From Paucibacter sp. KCTC 42545 (GTDB lineage Bacteria > Pseudomonadota > Gammaproteobacteria > Burkholderiales > Burkholderiaceae_C), in NCBI RefSeq assembly GCF_001477625.1, contig NZ_CP013692.1, forward strand, positions 3,720,001-3,784,000: a stretch of DNA of 64,000 nt, written 5' to 3'. Positions 26,335 through 34,215 of the stretch are shown here, in pieces. The first letter of the stretch is position 1. Each line of letters starts with the position of its first letter. A program made the translations under genes and the position numbers. Under the pieces are notes generated by a model. That model made no database searches. It was not told the origin of the DNA and saw only the letters and a list, made by a program, of their open reading frames with translations.

Positions 26335-27879
26335 TTAAGCCCAGCGCCGCTGATTCAGCAAAGGGCTGACCCGATAGCGCTCACCGCGGTAGGCCTGGAA
26401 CAAGCCGTCCAGCACCGTCACGCATAGCTCTGGGCCCACCAGCGCCAGCCACTCAAACGGGCCGGCCGGGTAGTTGACGCCCAGCTTCATCGCCAAGTCG
26501 GCGCCCTGCTCATCGCATACGCCCTGCCAGACGGCATCGGCGCCTTCGTTGACCAGCATGGCGATGGTGCGCGCCACCACCAGGCCCGGCGCGTCGCGCA
26601 AGAGCAGCGGCTCCCAGCCCAAGGCGCGCCACACATCCAAGACCTGGGCGCGCGCCGCCTCACTGGCGCGTGGCGCGAAGGCCAGGGCCAGCGCGTCGAT
26701 GCGATCCGGCGCAATCGGCCAGTCCATCACCGCCAGCTCGGGATGTTTGAGTTCGCTGGCCAACTGCGCCGCACTGACGCCTTCGCAAAGGTGCACATGC
26801 AATTCACCCACGATCAGCCCCGACCAGTCGGCCGACTTACCGCGCGTAAAGGCAATGCCCTTATTGCTCAGGCATTGCCCCAGCTGCTCCACCAAAGCGC
26901 CTCGGCCCACCAGGCAGATGGATGCGAGCGCAGCGCTGGGCGCGGCCACCGCTTCGGCCGGCGCGGACGCGCCCTCAAAAAAGCCCTTGCCCACCTTACG
27001 GCCCAGGCGGCCGCCATCGACCAAGGCTTTTTGCACCAGCGAAGGCACAAAACGCTTGTCACCAAAATTGGCCTCGAACACCGATTGGGTGACGAGGAAA
27101 TTGGTGTCATGGCCGATCAGGTCCATCAGCTCGCAAGGCCCCATGCGGAAACCCACCGCGCGCAGGGCGCGGTCCAGCACGGCGGGCGTGCCGGCCTGTT
27201 CTTGCAGCAAGGCCAGAGTCTCGGCGTAATAGGGCCGGGCAATGCGGTTGACGATGAAGCCCGGTGTGGACTTGGCATGCACCGGCGTCTTGCCCCAGCG
27301 CCGCGACAAGGCCTCGATCACCTCAGCCACCTCAGGCGCGGTCTCGGCTCCCGACACCACCTCCACTAGCTTCATCTGCGGCACCGGGTTGAAGAAGTGC
27401 ATGCCCACCAAACGGGCCGGGTTGGCCATGCCATTGGCCAAGGCGGTCACGCTGATGGACGAGGTGTTGCTGGCGATGATGGCGCCGGGTGCCAGCAAGC
27501 CGTCCAGCTCACGCAGCAAGGCCTGCTTGGGTTCCAGCTTCTCGACGATGACCTCGATCACCAAGGCCGCCCCCGCCAACTCAGCCGTGGCGCTGGCCGG
27601 CTGGATGCGCGCCAGCAAAGCGTCACGCGCCTCGGCCTCCATGCGGCCCTTGGCCACCAGGCCATCCAGGCCCTTGGCGATTTGCGCCAGCGCTGCCTCG
27701 GCCGCGCCCGCCCGCACATCGAGCAAACGCACCGGGTGGCCGGCAAGTGCTGCGACCTGGGCAATGCCCGCGCCCATCACGCCGGCGCCCACCACGCCAA
27801 TCATGGCCTGCTCGGCGGGCAGCGTGGCAATCTGCCAGGCCGTCGTTGAAGTGCTTGTTTCTACTGTTGCTGCTGTCAT
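26335..27879 (-). CDS. paaH: 3-hydroxyacyl-CoA dehydrogenase, PaaH type
   Basis: 514 residues from the ATG at 27879; a GTG at 27894 that overlaps the upstream gene's stop is the alternative. The NAD-binding Rossmann motif IGVVGAGVMGAGIAQVAA is at about residue 20, catalytic His in LVGMHFFNPVPQMKLVEVV, and NRIARPYYAETLALLQE and GFRMGPCELMDLIGHDTN mark the C-terminal domain. The about 505-520 residue length with two C-terminal 3HCDH domains is characteristic of PaaH/PaaC, which oxidises 3-hydroxyadipyl-CoA to 3-oxoadipyl-CoA in phenylacetate degradation. It forms an operon with the enoyl-CoA hydratase and would feed the thiolase at 24 kb. Confidence 0.9.
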   Translation of the reverse strand: MTAATVETSTSTTAWQIATLPAEQAMIGVVGAGVMGAGIAQVAALAGHPVRLLDVRAGAAEAALAQIAKGLDGLVAKGRMEAEARDALLARIQPASATAELAGAALVIEVIVEKLEPKQALLRELDGLLAPGAIIASNTSSISVTALANGMANPARLVGMHFFNPVPQMKLVEVVSGAETAPEVAEVIEALSRRWGKTPVHAKSTPGFIVNRIARPYYAETLALLQEQAGTPAVLDRALRAVGFRMGPCELMDLIGHDTNFLVTQSVFEANFGDKRFVPSLVQKALVDGGRLGRKVGKGFFEGASAPAEAVAAPSAALASICLVGRGALVEQLGQCLSNKGIAFTRGKSADWSGLIVGELHVHLCEGVSAAQLASELKHPELAVMDWPIAPDRIDALALAFAPRASEAARAQVLDVWRALGWEPLLLRDAPGLVVARTIAMLVNEGADAVWQGVCDEQGADLAMKLGVNYPAGPFEWLALVGPELCVTVLDGLFQAYRGERYRVSPLLNQRRWA

Positions 27880-27890
27880 GCTGTTCCCGC

Positions 27891-28697
27891 TCACTGGCTA
27901 AGGTCTTGTTTGGCCACCGGCACCCAGGCGGCCGGGCGCTTGGCCAGGAAGGCACCGAAGCCCTCGCGGGCTTCATCGCTCATGCGCACCCGAGAAATAG
28001 TTTGCGCCGTCAGCTCGCGCACCTCGGGCGTCACCGGCCCCAGCGCCAGCTGCGCGAACAGGCGCTTGATCTCGCCCTGCGCCTGCGGGCCGTTCATCAA
28101 CAACTCATCCACCCAGCGCTGCACGGCGGCGTCCAGCTCAGCAGCCGGCACCACCTCATGCAGCAAGCCCATGCCCAGCGCTTCAGCAGCGCCGATGCGG
28201 CTGGCCGTGAGCGCCAGCCGGCGCGCCTGGCGCGGCCCGACGGCGTTAATCACATAAGGGCCAATGACGGCCGGCAAGATGCCAAAGCGCGCCTCGCTGA
28301 CCGCGAACTTGGCGTCCTCAGTCGCCAGGGCGATGTCGCAAGCCGCCACTAGGCCGAAGCCACCGCCCAGCGCCAAGCCTTGCACGCGGGCAATGGTGGG
28401 CTTAGGGCAATTCGCAATGCGCGCCAGCATTTCGGCAAAGCCGCGTGCGTCCTGCAGGTTCCAGTCCTGCGTTGCTTCCGAGGCGCGCTTCATCCACTGG
28501 ATGTCGGCGCCGGCGCTGAAAGCCTTGCCGGCGCCGGCCAGCACGATCAGCCGCACGGCCGGGTCAGCGGCCAGCTGATCGAAGGCGGTGCCCAGCTCGG
28601 CAATCATGGCTTCATTGAAGGCGTTAAACACCTCCGGGCGGTTCATGGTCAGGCGCGCCACACCTTGCGCGTCCACCGCAATCTGCAATGTCTCCAC
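27891..28697 (-). CDS. Enoyl-CoA hydratase/isomerase (LiuC/PaaG-like)
   Basis: 268 residues from a GTG at 28697 preceded by AAGGAG at optimal spacing; the frame is open much further upstream, but that part overlaps the divergent promoter region and is not conserved. Crotonase motifs: MNRPEVFNAFNEAM, the oxyanion-hole segment GAGKAFSAGADIQWMKRA, LALGGGFGLVAACDIALA, and SEARFGILPAVIGPYV. The local sequence is most like methylglutaconyl-CoA hydratases (LiuC), but the operon with PaaH suggests 2,3-dehydroadipyl-CoA hydration; the two cannot be separated by eye. First gene of the operon. Confidence 0.88.
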   Translation of the reverse strand: METLQIAVDAQGVARLTMNRPEVFNAFNEAMIAELGTAFDQLAADPAVRLIVLAGAGKAFSAGADIQWMKRASEATQDWNLQDARGFAEMLARIANCPKPTIARVQGLALGGGFGLVAACDIALATEDAKFAVSEARFGILPAVIGPYVINAVGPRQARRLALTASRIGAAEALGMGLLHEVVPAAELDAAVQRWVDELLMNGPQAQGEIKRLFAQLALGPVTPEVRELTAQTISRVRMSDEAREGFGAFLAKRPAAWVPVAKQDLSQ

Positions 28698-28733
28698 CAG
28701 CAAACTCCTTGTTGTTGCCGCAGTATCGCAGTC

Positions 28734-28749
28734 TCGACCGATCGGTCGA
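28734..28749. promoter_or_regulatory. 16-bp perfect palindrome, putative TetR-type operator
   Basis: TCGACCGATCGGTCGA, 37 bases upstream of the enoyl-CoA hydratase start and 79 bases upstream of the formate dehydrogenase start. The ACCGATCGGT core is typical of TetR-family operators of acyl-CoA catabolic genes. No TetR gene lies in the window, so the cognate regulator would be encoded elsewhere. Confidence 0.6.
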
Positions 28750-28827
28750 ATCAGTGCTTTCAGCATCCCGGCGCGCTGCGCAAACCGCTTGACAATGCAA
28801 GCCTGAAAAGAATCGGAGACACCCGCC

Positions 28828-30621
28828 ATGCCCCCCCACCAGCCGCCCGGCCGCCGAGTGATTGCGCTGCAGCCCGTCAAGCCTTCGAAGAGTGCCAAAC
28901 GTACGCAGGGCAGCAAGTCCGGCAGCGCTGCCCGTGGTGGCGGCCTGCGTGGCCGCCAGCCCAGCGCCGCGGCCACGGCCGAGGTGCAGGCCACCTTGGG
29001 CGAGGCGCCGCGCGAGCGCAGCTTGCTGATCGAATACCTGCACCTGTTCCAAGACCGCCATGGCCATTTGAGCGTGGACATCCTGGCCGCCTTGGCGGCG
29101 GAGCTGGGCCTGTCGCAGGCCGAGGTGCATGAGGTGGCGAGCTTCTATCACCACTTCGACATCGTCGCCGAGGGCGCCACCGCCCCTGCCCCCTTGACCC
29201 TGCGCATCTGCGCCTCGCTGAGCTGTGCCATGCAGGGCAGCGCGGCCTTGAGCGCCGAGATGCGCGCCCTGCTGGCGGAGCAACAAGGTGTGCGCTTGCA
29301 AGAGGTCTCATGCCTGGGCCGCTGCGACAAAGCACCGGTGGCGGTGATTGGCCAGCAGCCGGTTGAAAAAGCCAATGCCGCAGGCCTGCTGAACCTGCTG
29401 CAAGCGCCTCCAGCGTCGGGCTGGCAAGACCCGGCCCCACAGTACCAAGGCCTGGCCGACTACCTGGCGGGCGGCGGCTACGCCGTGCTGGATCAGCTGC
29501 GCCAGGGGGAGCGCGACGTGGATGCCTGCATCCACACCCTCAGCGCCGCCGGCCTGCGCGGCCTGGGCGGCGCGGGCTTTCCGCTCGGGCGCAAATGGAG
29601 CGTGGTGCGCTCACACGCGGCGCCGCGCTTGCTGGCAGTCAATATCGACGAAGGCGAACCCGGTACCTTCAAAGACCGGGTCTATCTGGAACGCGAACCG
29701 CATCGCTTTCTGGAGGGCATGCTGATCGCCGCCCTTTGCGTGGACGTGGCCGCCATCTACATCTATGTGCGCGACGAGTACCACGCCCTGCGCCAAGTGC
29801 TGGCCGACGAAATCGCCCTGCTGCAAGCCCATGCGCAAAAGCAAGGGCAAGGGCAAGGGCAAGACCTGCCCCCCATCCATTTGCGGCGCGGCGCCGGCGC
29901 TTATATCTGCGGCGAAGAGTCGGCCATGATCGAGTCCATCGAAGGCAAGCGCGGCTGGCCGCGCCAGCGCCCGCCCTATGTGGCCGAGTGCGGCTTGTTC
30001 GACCGCCCCACGCTTGAACACAATATGGAAACGCTCTACTGGGTGCGCGACATTCTTGAGCAAGGCGCGGCCTGGTTCCTCGGCCATGGGCGGCGCGGCC
30101 GCAAAGGCTTGCGCTCCTTCTCGCTCTCGGGCCGGATCAACAAGCCCGGCGTGCATCTGGCCCCGGCCGGCATCTCGCTGCGCGAGTTGGTGGACGAGTA
30201 CGGCGGCGGCATGCAAGCCGGCCACACGCTTTACGGCTTCTTCCCCGGCGGCGCCTCGGGCGGCATTTTTCCGGCCAGCCTGGCGGATGAGCCGCTGGAC
30301 TTCGACACCTTGCAGCCGCACGGCGGCTTCATCGGCTCAGCGGCGGTGATCGTGTTCTCGCAGGCCGACAGCGCCCGCGCCCTGGCCTTGAATGCGATGG
30401 AATTTTTCGAGCACGAAAGCTGCGGCCAATGCGTACCCTGCCGCGAAGGCACGCAGCGCGCCGTGCAACTGATGCGCGCGCCCGACTGGAACGCGCCCTT
30501 GCTGGAAGAGCTGGCGCAGGTGATGAGCGATGCCTCCATCTGCGGCCTCGGCCAAGCCGCCCCCAACCCCATGCGTTGCGCCCTGCGCTACTTCCCGCAG
30601 GAGTTCAAGAGCCATGTCTGA
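28828..30621 (+). CDS. fdsB: NAD-dependent formate dehydrogenase, fused gamma+beta subunits
   Basis: 597 residues. After a basic low-complexity leader (1-45), a NuoE/FdsG-like thioredoxin-fold domain (about 55-200) carries the [2Fe-2S] ligands Cys128, Cys133, Cys162 and Cys166. A NuoF/FdsB domain follows (about 215-595): GLRGLGGAGFPLGRKW for FMN/NADH, NIDEGEPGTFKDR, GAGAYICGEESAMIES, and [4Fe-4S] ligands Cys532, Cys535, Cys538 and Cys572. In Cupriavidus and Rhodobacter these are two polypeptides; here they are one. The protein passes electrons from the alpha subunit to NAD. Its stop overlaps the alpha-subunit start by 8 bases. GGAG precedes the ATG. Confidence 0.92.
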   Translation: MPPHQPPGRRVIALQPVKPSKSAKRTQGSKSGSAARGGGLRGRQPSAAATAEVQATLGEAPRERSLLIEYLHLFQDRHGHLSVDILAALAAELGLSQAEVHEVASFYHHFDIVAEGATAPAPLTLRICASLSCAMQGSAALSAEMRALLAEQQGVRLQEVSCLGRCDKAPVAVIGQQPVEKANAAGLLNLLQAPPASGWQDPAPQYQGLADYLAGGGYAVLDQLRQGERDVDACIHTLSAAGLRGLGGAGFPLGRKWSVVRSHAAPRLLAVNIDEGEPGTFKDRVYLEREPHRFLEGMLIAALCVDVAAIYIYVRDEYHALRQVLADEIALLQAHAQKQGQGQGQDLPPIHLRRGAGAYICGEESAMIESIEGKRGWPRQRPPYVAECGLFDRPTLEHNMETLYWVRDILEQGAAWFLGHGRRGRKGLRSFSLSGRINKPGVHLAPAGISLRELVDEYGGGMQAGHTLYGFFPGGASGGIFPASLADEPLDFDTLQPHGGFIGSAAVIVFSQADSARALALNAMEFFEHESCGQCVPCREGTQRAVQLMRAPDWNAPLLEELAQVMSDASICGLGQAAPNPMRCALRYFPQEFKSHV

Positions 30622-33406
30622 CGCCATCAATTTTCAGCTCGACGGCCAGGCGCTGCAGGCCCAGCCGGGCGAAACCCTCTGGCAAGCGGCGCAGCGCGCC
30701 GGCATCAGCATCCCGCATCTGTGCCACACGCAAGGCCTGGCCCCCGCCGGCAACTGCCGTGCCTGCGTGGTGGAGATCGCTGGCGAGCGCGTGCTGGCCG
30801 CCTCCTGCTGCCGCACGCCGCGCGAAGGCATGCAGGTCAGCTTGCAGAACGAGCGGGTGCAGCGCAGCCAGAAGATGGTGCTGGAGCTGCTGCTGGCCAA
30901 TGCGCCCGCCACCGCCCACAGCCGCAGCTCCGAGCTGACGCAATGGTGCGAAGCTTTAAGCGTGAGCCAGCCCCGCTTCGCGCCGCGCGAGCAGCCAGCG
31001 CCCGACCACTCGCACCCCGCCATCCATGTGCAGCTGGACGCCTGCATCCAGTGCATGCGCTGCGTGCGCGCCTGCCGGGACGAGCAGGTCAACGATGTGC
31101 TGGGCATTGCCGGCTCCGGCGCCAGCACCCGCATCAGCTTCGATGCCGATGACGCACTGGCAAACAGCAGCTGTGTGGCCTGCGGCGAATGCGTGCAAGC
31201 CTGCCCCACCGGCGCACTCACGCCCGCCAACGGCGCCGCGCTGCAAGTGGCCGTTGCCGAAGTGGATTCCGTCTGCCCCTACTGCGGTGTGGGCTGCCAG
31301 CTGACCTACCGGGTCAAGGACGAAAGAATCTTGGAGGCCACCGGCCGCGATGGCCCGGCCAACCACGGCCGCCTGTGCGTCAAAGGCCGCTACGGTTACG
31401 ACTATGTGATGAGCGATGAGCGCCTGCGCACCCCGCTGGTCCGCCGCGCCGACGCGCCCAAAGACCCCGCCGACATCGCCCGCGTGCGCAGCGGCGCCCT
31501 GCCCCTGAGCGCACTGTTCCGCGAAGCCAGCTGGGACGAAGCGCTGGACCTCGCCGCCGCCGGCTTCAACAAACTGCTGGCCAGCCACCCCCACGGCGCA
31601 CAAAGCCCCCTGGCCGGCTTCGGTTCGGCCAAGGGCAGCAATGAAGAAGCCTATCTATTCCAGAAACTGATCCGCCAAGGCTTTGGCACCCACAACGTGG
31701 ACCACTGCACGCGGCTGTGTCACGCCAGCTCGGTGGCGGCTTTGCTGGAAGGCCTGGGCTCGGGCTCGGTCAGCAACCCGGTGTCGGACGCGCAATACGC
31801 CGACCTGATTTTTCTGATCGGCGCCAACCCCAGCAGCAACCACCCGGTGGCGGCCAGCTTCATCAAGAACGCGGTCAAGCGCGGCGCCACTCTGATCGTG
31901 GCCGACCCGCGCCGCGCGCCCATGGCCCGCTTCGCCAAGCACCATCTGGCCTTCCGGCCCGACAGCGATGTGGCCCTGCTCAACGCCCTGCTGCACATCA
32001 TCATCGAGGAAGGCCTGACCGACCCCGACTTCATTGCCGCGCGAGTGAATGGTTATGAGGCTTTGAAAGCCTCGGTGGCCGACTGCACGCCCGAGCGCAT
32101 GAGCGAGCTCTGCGGCATTGCGCCGCAAGCGCTGCGCACCGTGGCGCGGCTGTATGCCACGTCCAAGGCGTCGATGATTTTCTGGGGCATGGGCATCAGC
32201 CAGCATGTGCACGGCACCGACAACGCGCGCTGCCTGATCGCGCTGGCCATGATCACCGGCCAGATCGGCCGGCCCGGCACCGGCCTGCACCCGCTGCGCG
32301 GCCAAAACAATGTGCAAGGCGCCTCGGACGCGGGCCTGATCCCGATGATGCTGCCCAACTACCAGCGCGTCATCCACAGCGAGCTGCGCCAGCAATTCGA
32401 AGCCCTCTGGGGCATGAGCGAAGCCATGGGCGCCCAGCCCGGCATGACGGTGGTGGAGATCATCCATGCCGCCTTTGAGGGTCGCATCAAAGCCATGTTT
32501 GTGGAGGGCGAAAACCCAGCCATGTCTGACCCCGACCTGGACCACGCCCGCGCCGCCCTGGCCAAGCTTGATCACCTGGTGGTGCAAGACATCTTCGCCA
32601 CCGAAACCGCCTTGCTAGCCGATGTGATCCTGCCCGCCTCGGCCCACCCCGAGAAATGGGGCAGCTACACCAACACCGACCGCCTGATCCAGCTCGGCCG
32701 CCCGGCGCTCACGCCACCAGGCGCGGCCCGCCAAGACCTCTGGATCATCGAGCAACTCGGCCGCCGCATCGGCCTGCCCTGGCAGTACTGGCAGGCCGAC
32801 GACGGCGCGGGCCAGCTGGCGAGCGAAGCGCCGGTGGCCCGCGTGTTCGAAGAAATGCGCACGTTGATGGCGCCGCTGGCAGGTGTGAGCTGGGCGCGCC
32901 TCAAGCGCGAGGAAGCGGTGGTGACACCGGCGCCGCGGGAAGACGAACCCGGCGAAGCGGTGGTCTTCACCGACCATTTCCCCACCGCCGACGGCCGCGC
33001 CCAACTGGTGCCCGCCAGTTTCATGCCCGGCCCCGAACAGCCCGACCGCGACTACCCCCTGGTGCTGTCCACCGGCCGCGTGCTGGAGCATTGGCACACC
33101 GGCGCGATGACGCGCCGCGCCAGCGCGCTGGAGGCCTTGTCCCCCACGCCCCTGATCAGCATGCACCCAGAAGACGCCGCCGCCCTGTACTTGGACGAGG
33201 GTCAGGTCGTGCGCATGAGCTCACGCCACGGCAGCCTGCAAGCCCAAGTGCAGCTCAGCCCCGAAGTCAGGCTGGGCCAGCTCTTTCTGCCCTTCTGCTA
33301 CTGGGAAGCCGCCGCCAATGTGTTGACCGGCAGCGCGCTGGACCCCGCCGGCAAGATCCCCGGCTTCAAGGTGACGGCGGTGCGGGTGGAGGCACTGGCG
33401 CAATAG
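30614..33406 (+). CDS. fdsA: Formate dehydrogenase alpha subunit (Mo/W-bis-MGD)
   Basis: 930 residues. The N-terminal ferredoxin-like domain has a [2Fe-2S] set (Cys37, Cys48, Cys51, Cys65/66), then two [4Fe-4S] sets (Cys144/147/150/154 and Cys187/190/193/197) and the molybdopterin-proximal cluster (Cys221/224/228/255). NVDHCTRLCH holds the metal ligand Cys369 followed by His370, as in FdsA. Molybdopterin-binding and C-terminal dinucleotide-binding domains follow, ending YWEAAANVLTGSALDP. It oxidises formate to CO2 in the cytoplasm. No TAT or signal peptide. The usual fdsC and fdsD genes do not follow. A terminator lies downstream. Confidence 0.94.
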   Translation: MSDAINFQLDGQALQAQPGETLWQAAQRAGISIPHLCHTQGLAPAGNCRACVVEIAGERVLAASCCRTPREGMQVSLQNERVQRSQKMVLELLLANAPATAHSRSSELTQWCEALSVSQPRFAPREQPAPDHSHPAIHVQLDACIQCMRCVRACRDEQVNDVLGIAGSGASTRISFDADDALANSSCVACGECVQACPTGALTPANGAALQVAVAEVDSVCPYCGVGCQLTYRVKDERILEATGRDGPANHGRLCVKGRYGYDYVMSDERLRTPLVRRADAPKDPADIARVRSGALPLSALFREASWDEALDLAAAGFNKLLASHPHGAQSPLAGFGSAKGSNEEAYLFQKLIRQGFGTHNVDHCTRLCHASSVAALLEGLGSGSVSNPVSDAQYADLIFLIGANPSSNHPVAASFIKNAVKRGATLIVADPRRAPMARFAKHHLAFRPDSDVALLNALLHIIIEEGLTDPDFIAARVNGYEALKASVADCTPERMSELCGIAPQALRTVARLYATSKASMIFWGMGISQHVHGTDNARCLIALAMITGQIGRPGTGLHPLRGQNNVQGASDAGLIPMMLPNYQRVIHSELRQQFEALWGMSEAMGAQPGMTVVEIIHAAFEGRIKAMFVEGENPAMSDPDLDHARAALAKLDHLVVQDIFATETALLADVILPASAHPEKWGSYTNTDRLIQLGRPALTPPGAARQDLWIIEQLGRRIGLPWQYWQADDGAGQLASEAPVARVFEEMRTLMAPLAGVSWARLKREEAVVTPAPREDEPGEAVVFTDHFPTADGRAQLVPASFMPGPEQPDRDYPLVLSTGRVLEHWHTGAMTRRASALEALSPTPLISMHPEDAAALYLDEGQVVRMSSRHGSLQAQVQLSPEVRLGQLFLPFCYWEAAANVLTGSALDPAGKIPGFKVTAVRVEALAQ

Positions 33407-33462
33407 CCAGGCAGGCCGGCGCTGTGATGGCGCCAAGTTAAGGCCTGGCGCCCAGCTAAACG

Positions 33463-33500
33463 AAAGGCCCGTGCGACGCTGTCGCACGGGCCTTTTCTTT
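33463..33500. terminator. Terminator between fdsA and the PEP-CTERM gene
   Basis: 15-bp stem AAAGGCCCGTGCGAC/GTCGCACGGGCCTTT with a 3-base loop and CTTTTCTTTT after it on the plus strand. The minus strand also reads into a T-rich stretch (TTTCGTTT), so it may serve both convergent units. Confidence 0.92.
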
Positions 33501-33547
33501 TCATCCTGCCATCAGCCAGGCACGCCCTCAAGCGCGCCTGCTCGTGT

Positions 33548-34177
33548 TCAAGCGCGGCGGCGCTTCGCCACTGCCGCCAGCAGACCCAAGCCCAGCGCCA
33601 TCAGGGCGTAGCTTTGCGGCTCGGGAACGGCGGTGGTGAACTGGAGGTTGTCGACCACCACACCGACACCCTTGAAGGAGATCGAGCGGATGTCGGCGCT
33701 GGCGCGGGTGATGCCCAGAAACTGGCCTTCGTTGTAGCCAAAGGGATCGGTCACAACGCTGAAGTTGTGGGTTTCGATGATCTGGTTGTTGTCACCATAG
33801 ACCGACACCACCATATTCAGCGGGAAGCTGGCAATGGCGTAATGATTGACGAAGGCGCCCACGCCGGCGGTCAAGGCCGCAAAGCTGAAGCGCAACTCAC
33901 CAATGCCCGCGCCTGCAGCGAAAGCGCCGTTCGCGCCCCACATGCCGTTTTCGCCCAGGACACGGTTGTTGGCGCCGAGCTCGGAGCCCAAATCGCCGGT
34001 GAAGATCACGCCGGGCGCCACGGCCACGGGGCCGGTGGTCAGCAGACCGTCAAAGTTCTCGAAGTCCACCAAGGCCGTGGACAGGGTCAGGGCCGAGGCG
34101 TCGGTCACCAAGGCGGCTTGGGCGGGTGCCAAAGCGGCCACGGCCAAACCCAGGGCCGCAAAAATTTGCTTGTTCAT
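33548..34177 (-). CDS. PEP-CTERM sorting domain protein
   Basis: 209 residues. A signal peptide (MNKQIFAALGLAVAALAPAQA) precedes a beta-rich domain with NFDGLLTTGPVAVAPGVIFTG, DLGSELGANNRVLG and SISFKGVGVVVDNLQF, resembling extracellular lectin-like PEP-CTERM proteins. The C-terminus has the sorting signal: VPEPQSYALMALGLGLLA followed by the basic KRRR tail. Exosortase would cleave it at the PEP motif during export to the cell surface or matrix. No exosortase or EPS gene is in the window. It lies 38 bases after the PhoX gene and is likely cotranscribed with it. Confidence 0.9.
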   Translation of the reverse strand: MNKQIFAALGLAVAALAPAQAALVTDASALTLSTALVDFENFDGLLTTGPVAVAPGVIFTGDLGSELGANNRVLGENGMWGANGAFAAGAGIGELRFSFAALTAGVGAFVNHYAIASFPLNMVVSVYGDNNQIIETHNFSVVTDPFGYNEGQFLGITRASADIRSISFKGVGVVVDNLQFTTAVPEPQSYALMALGLGLLAAVAKRRRA

Positions 34178-34215
34178 GAGAATGTGTTTCCTGAAGTTAA
34201 GAGGTCAAGCCGTGC

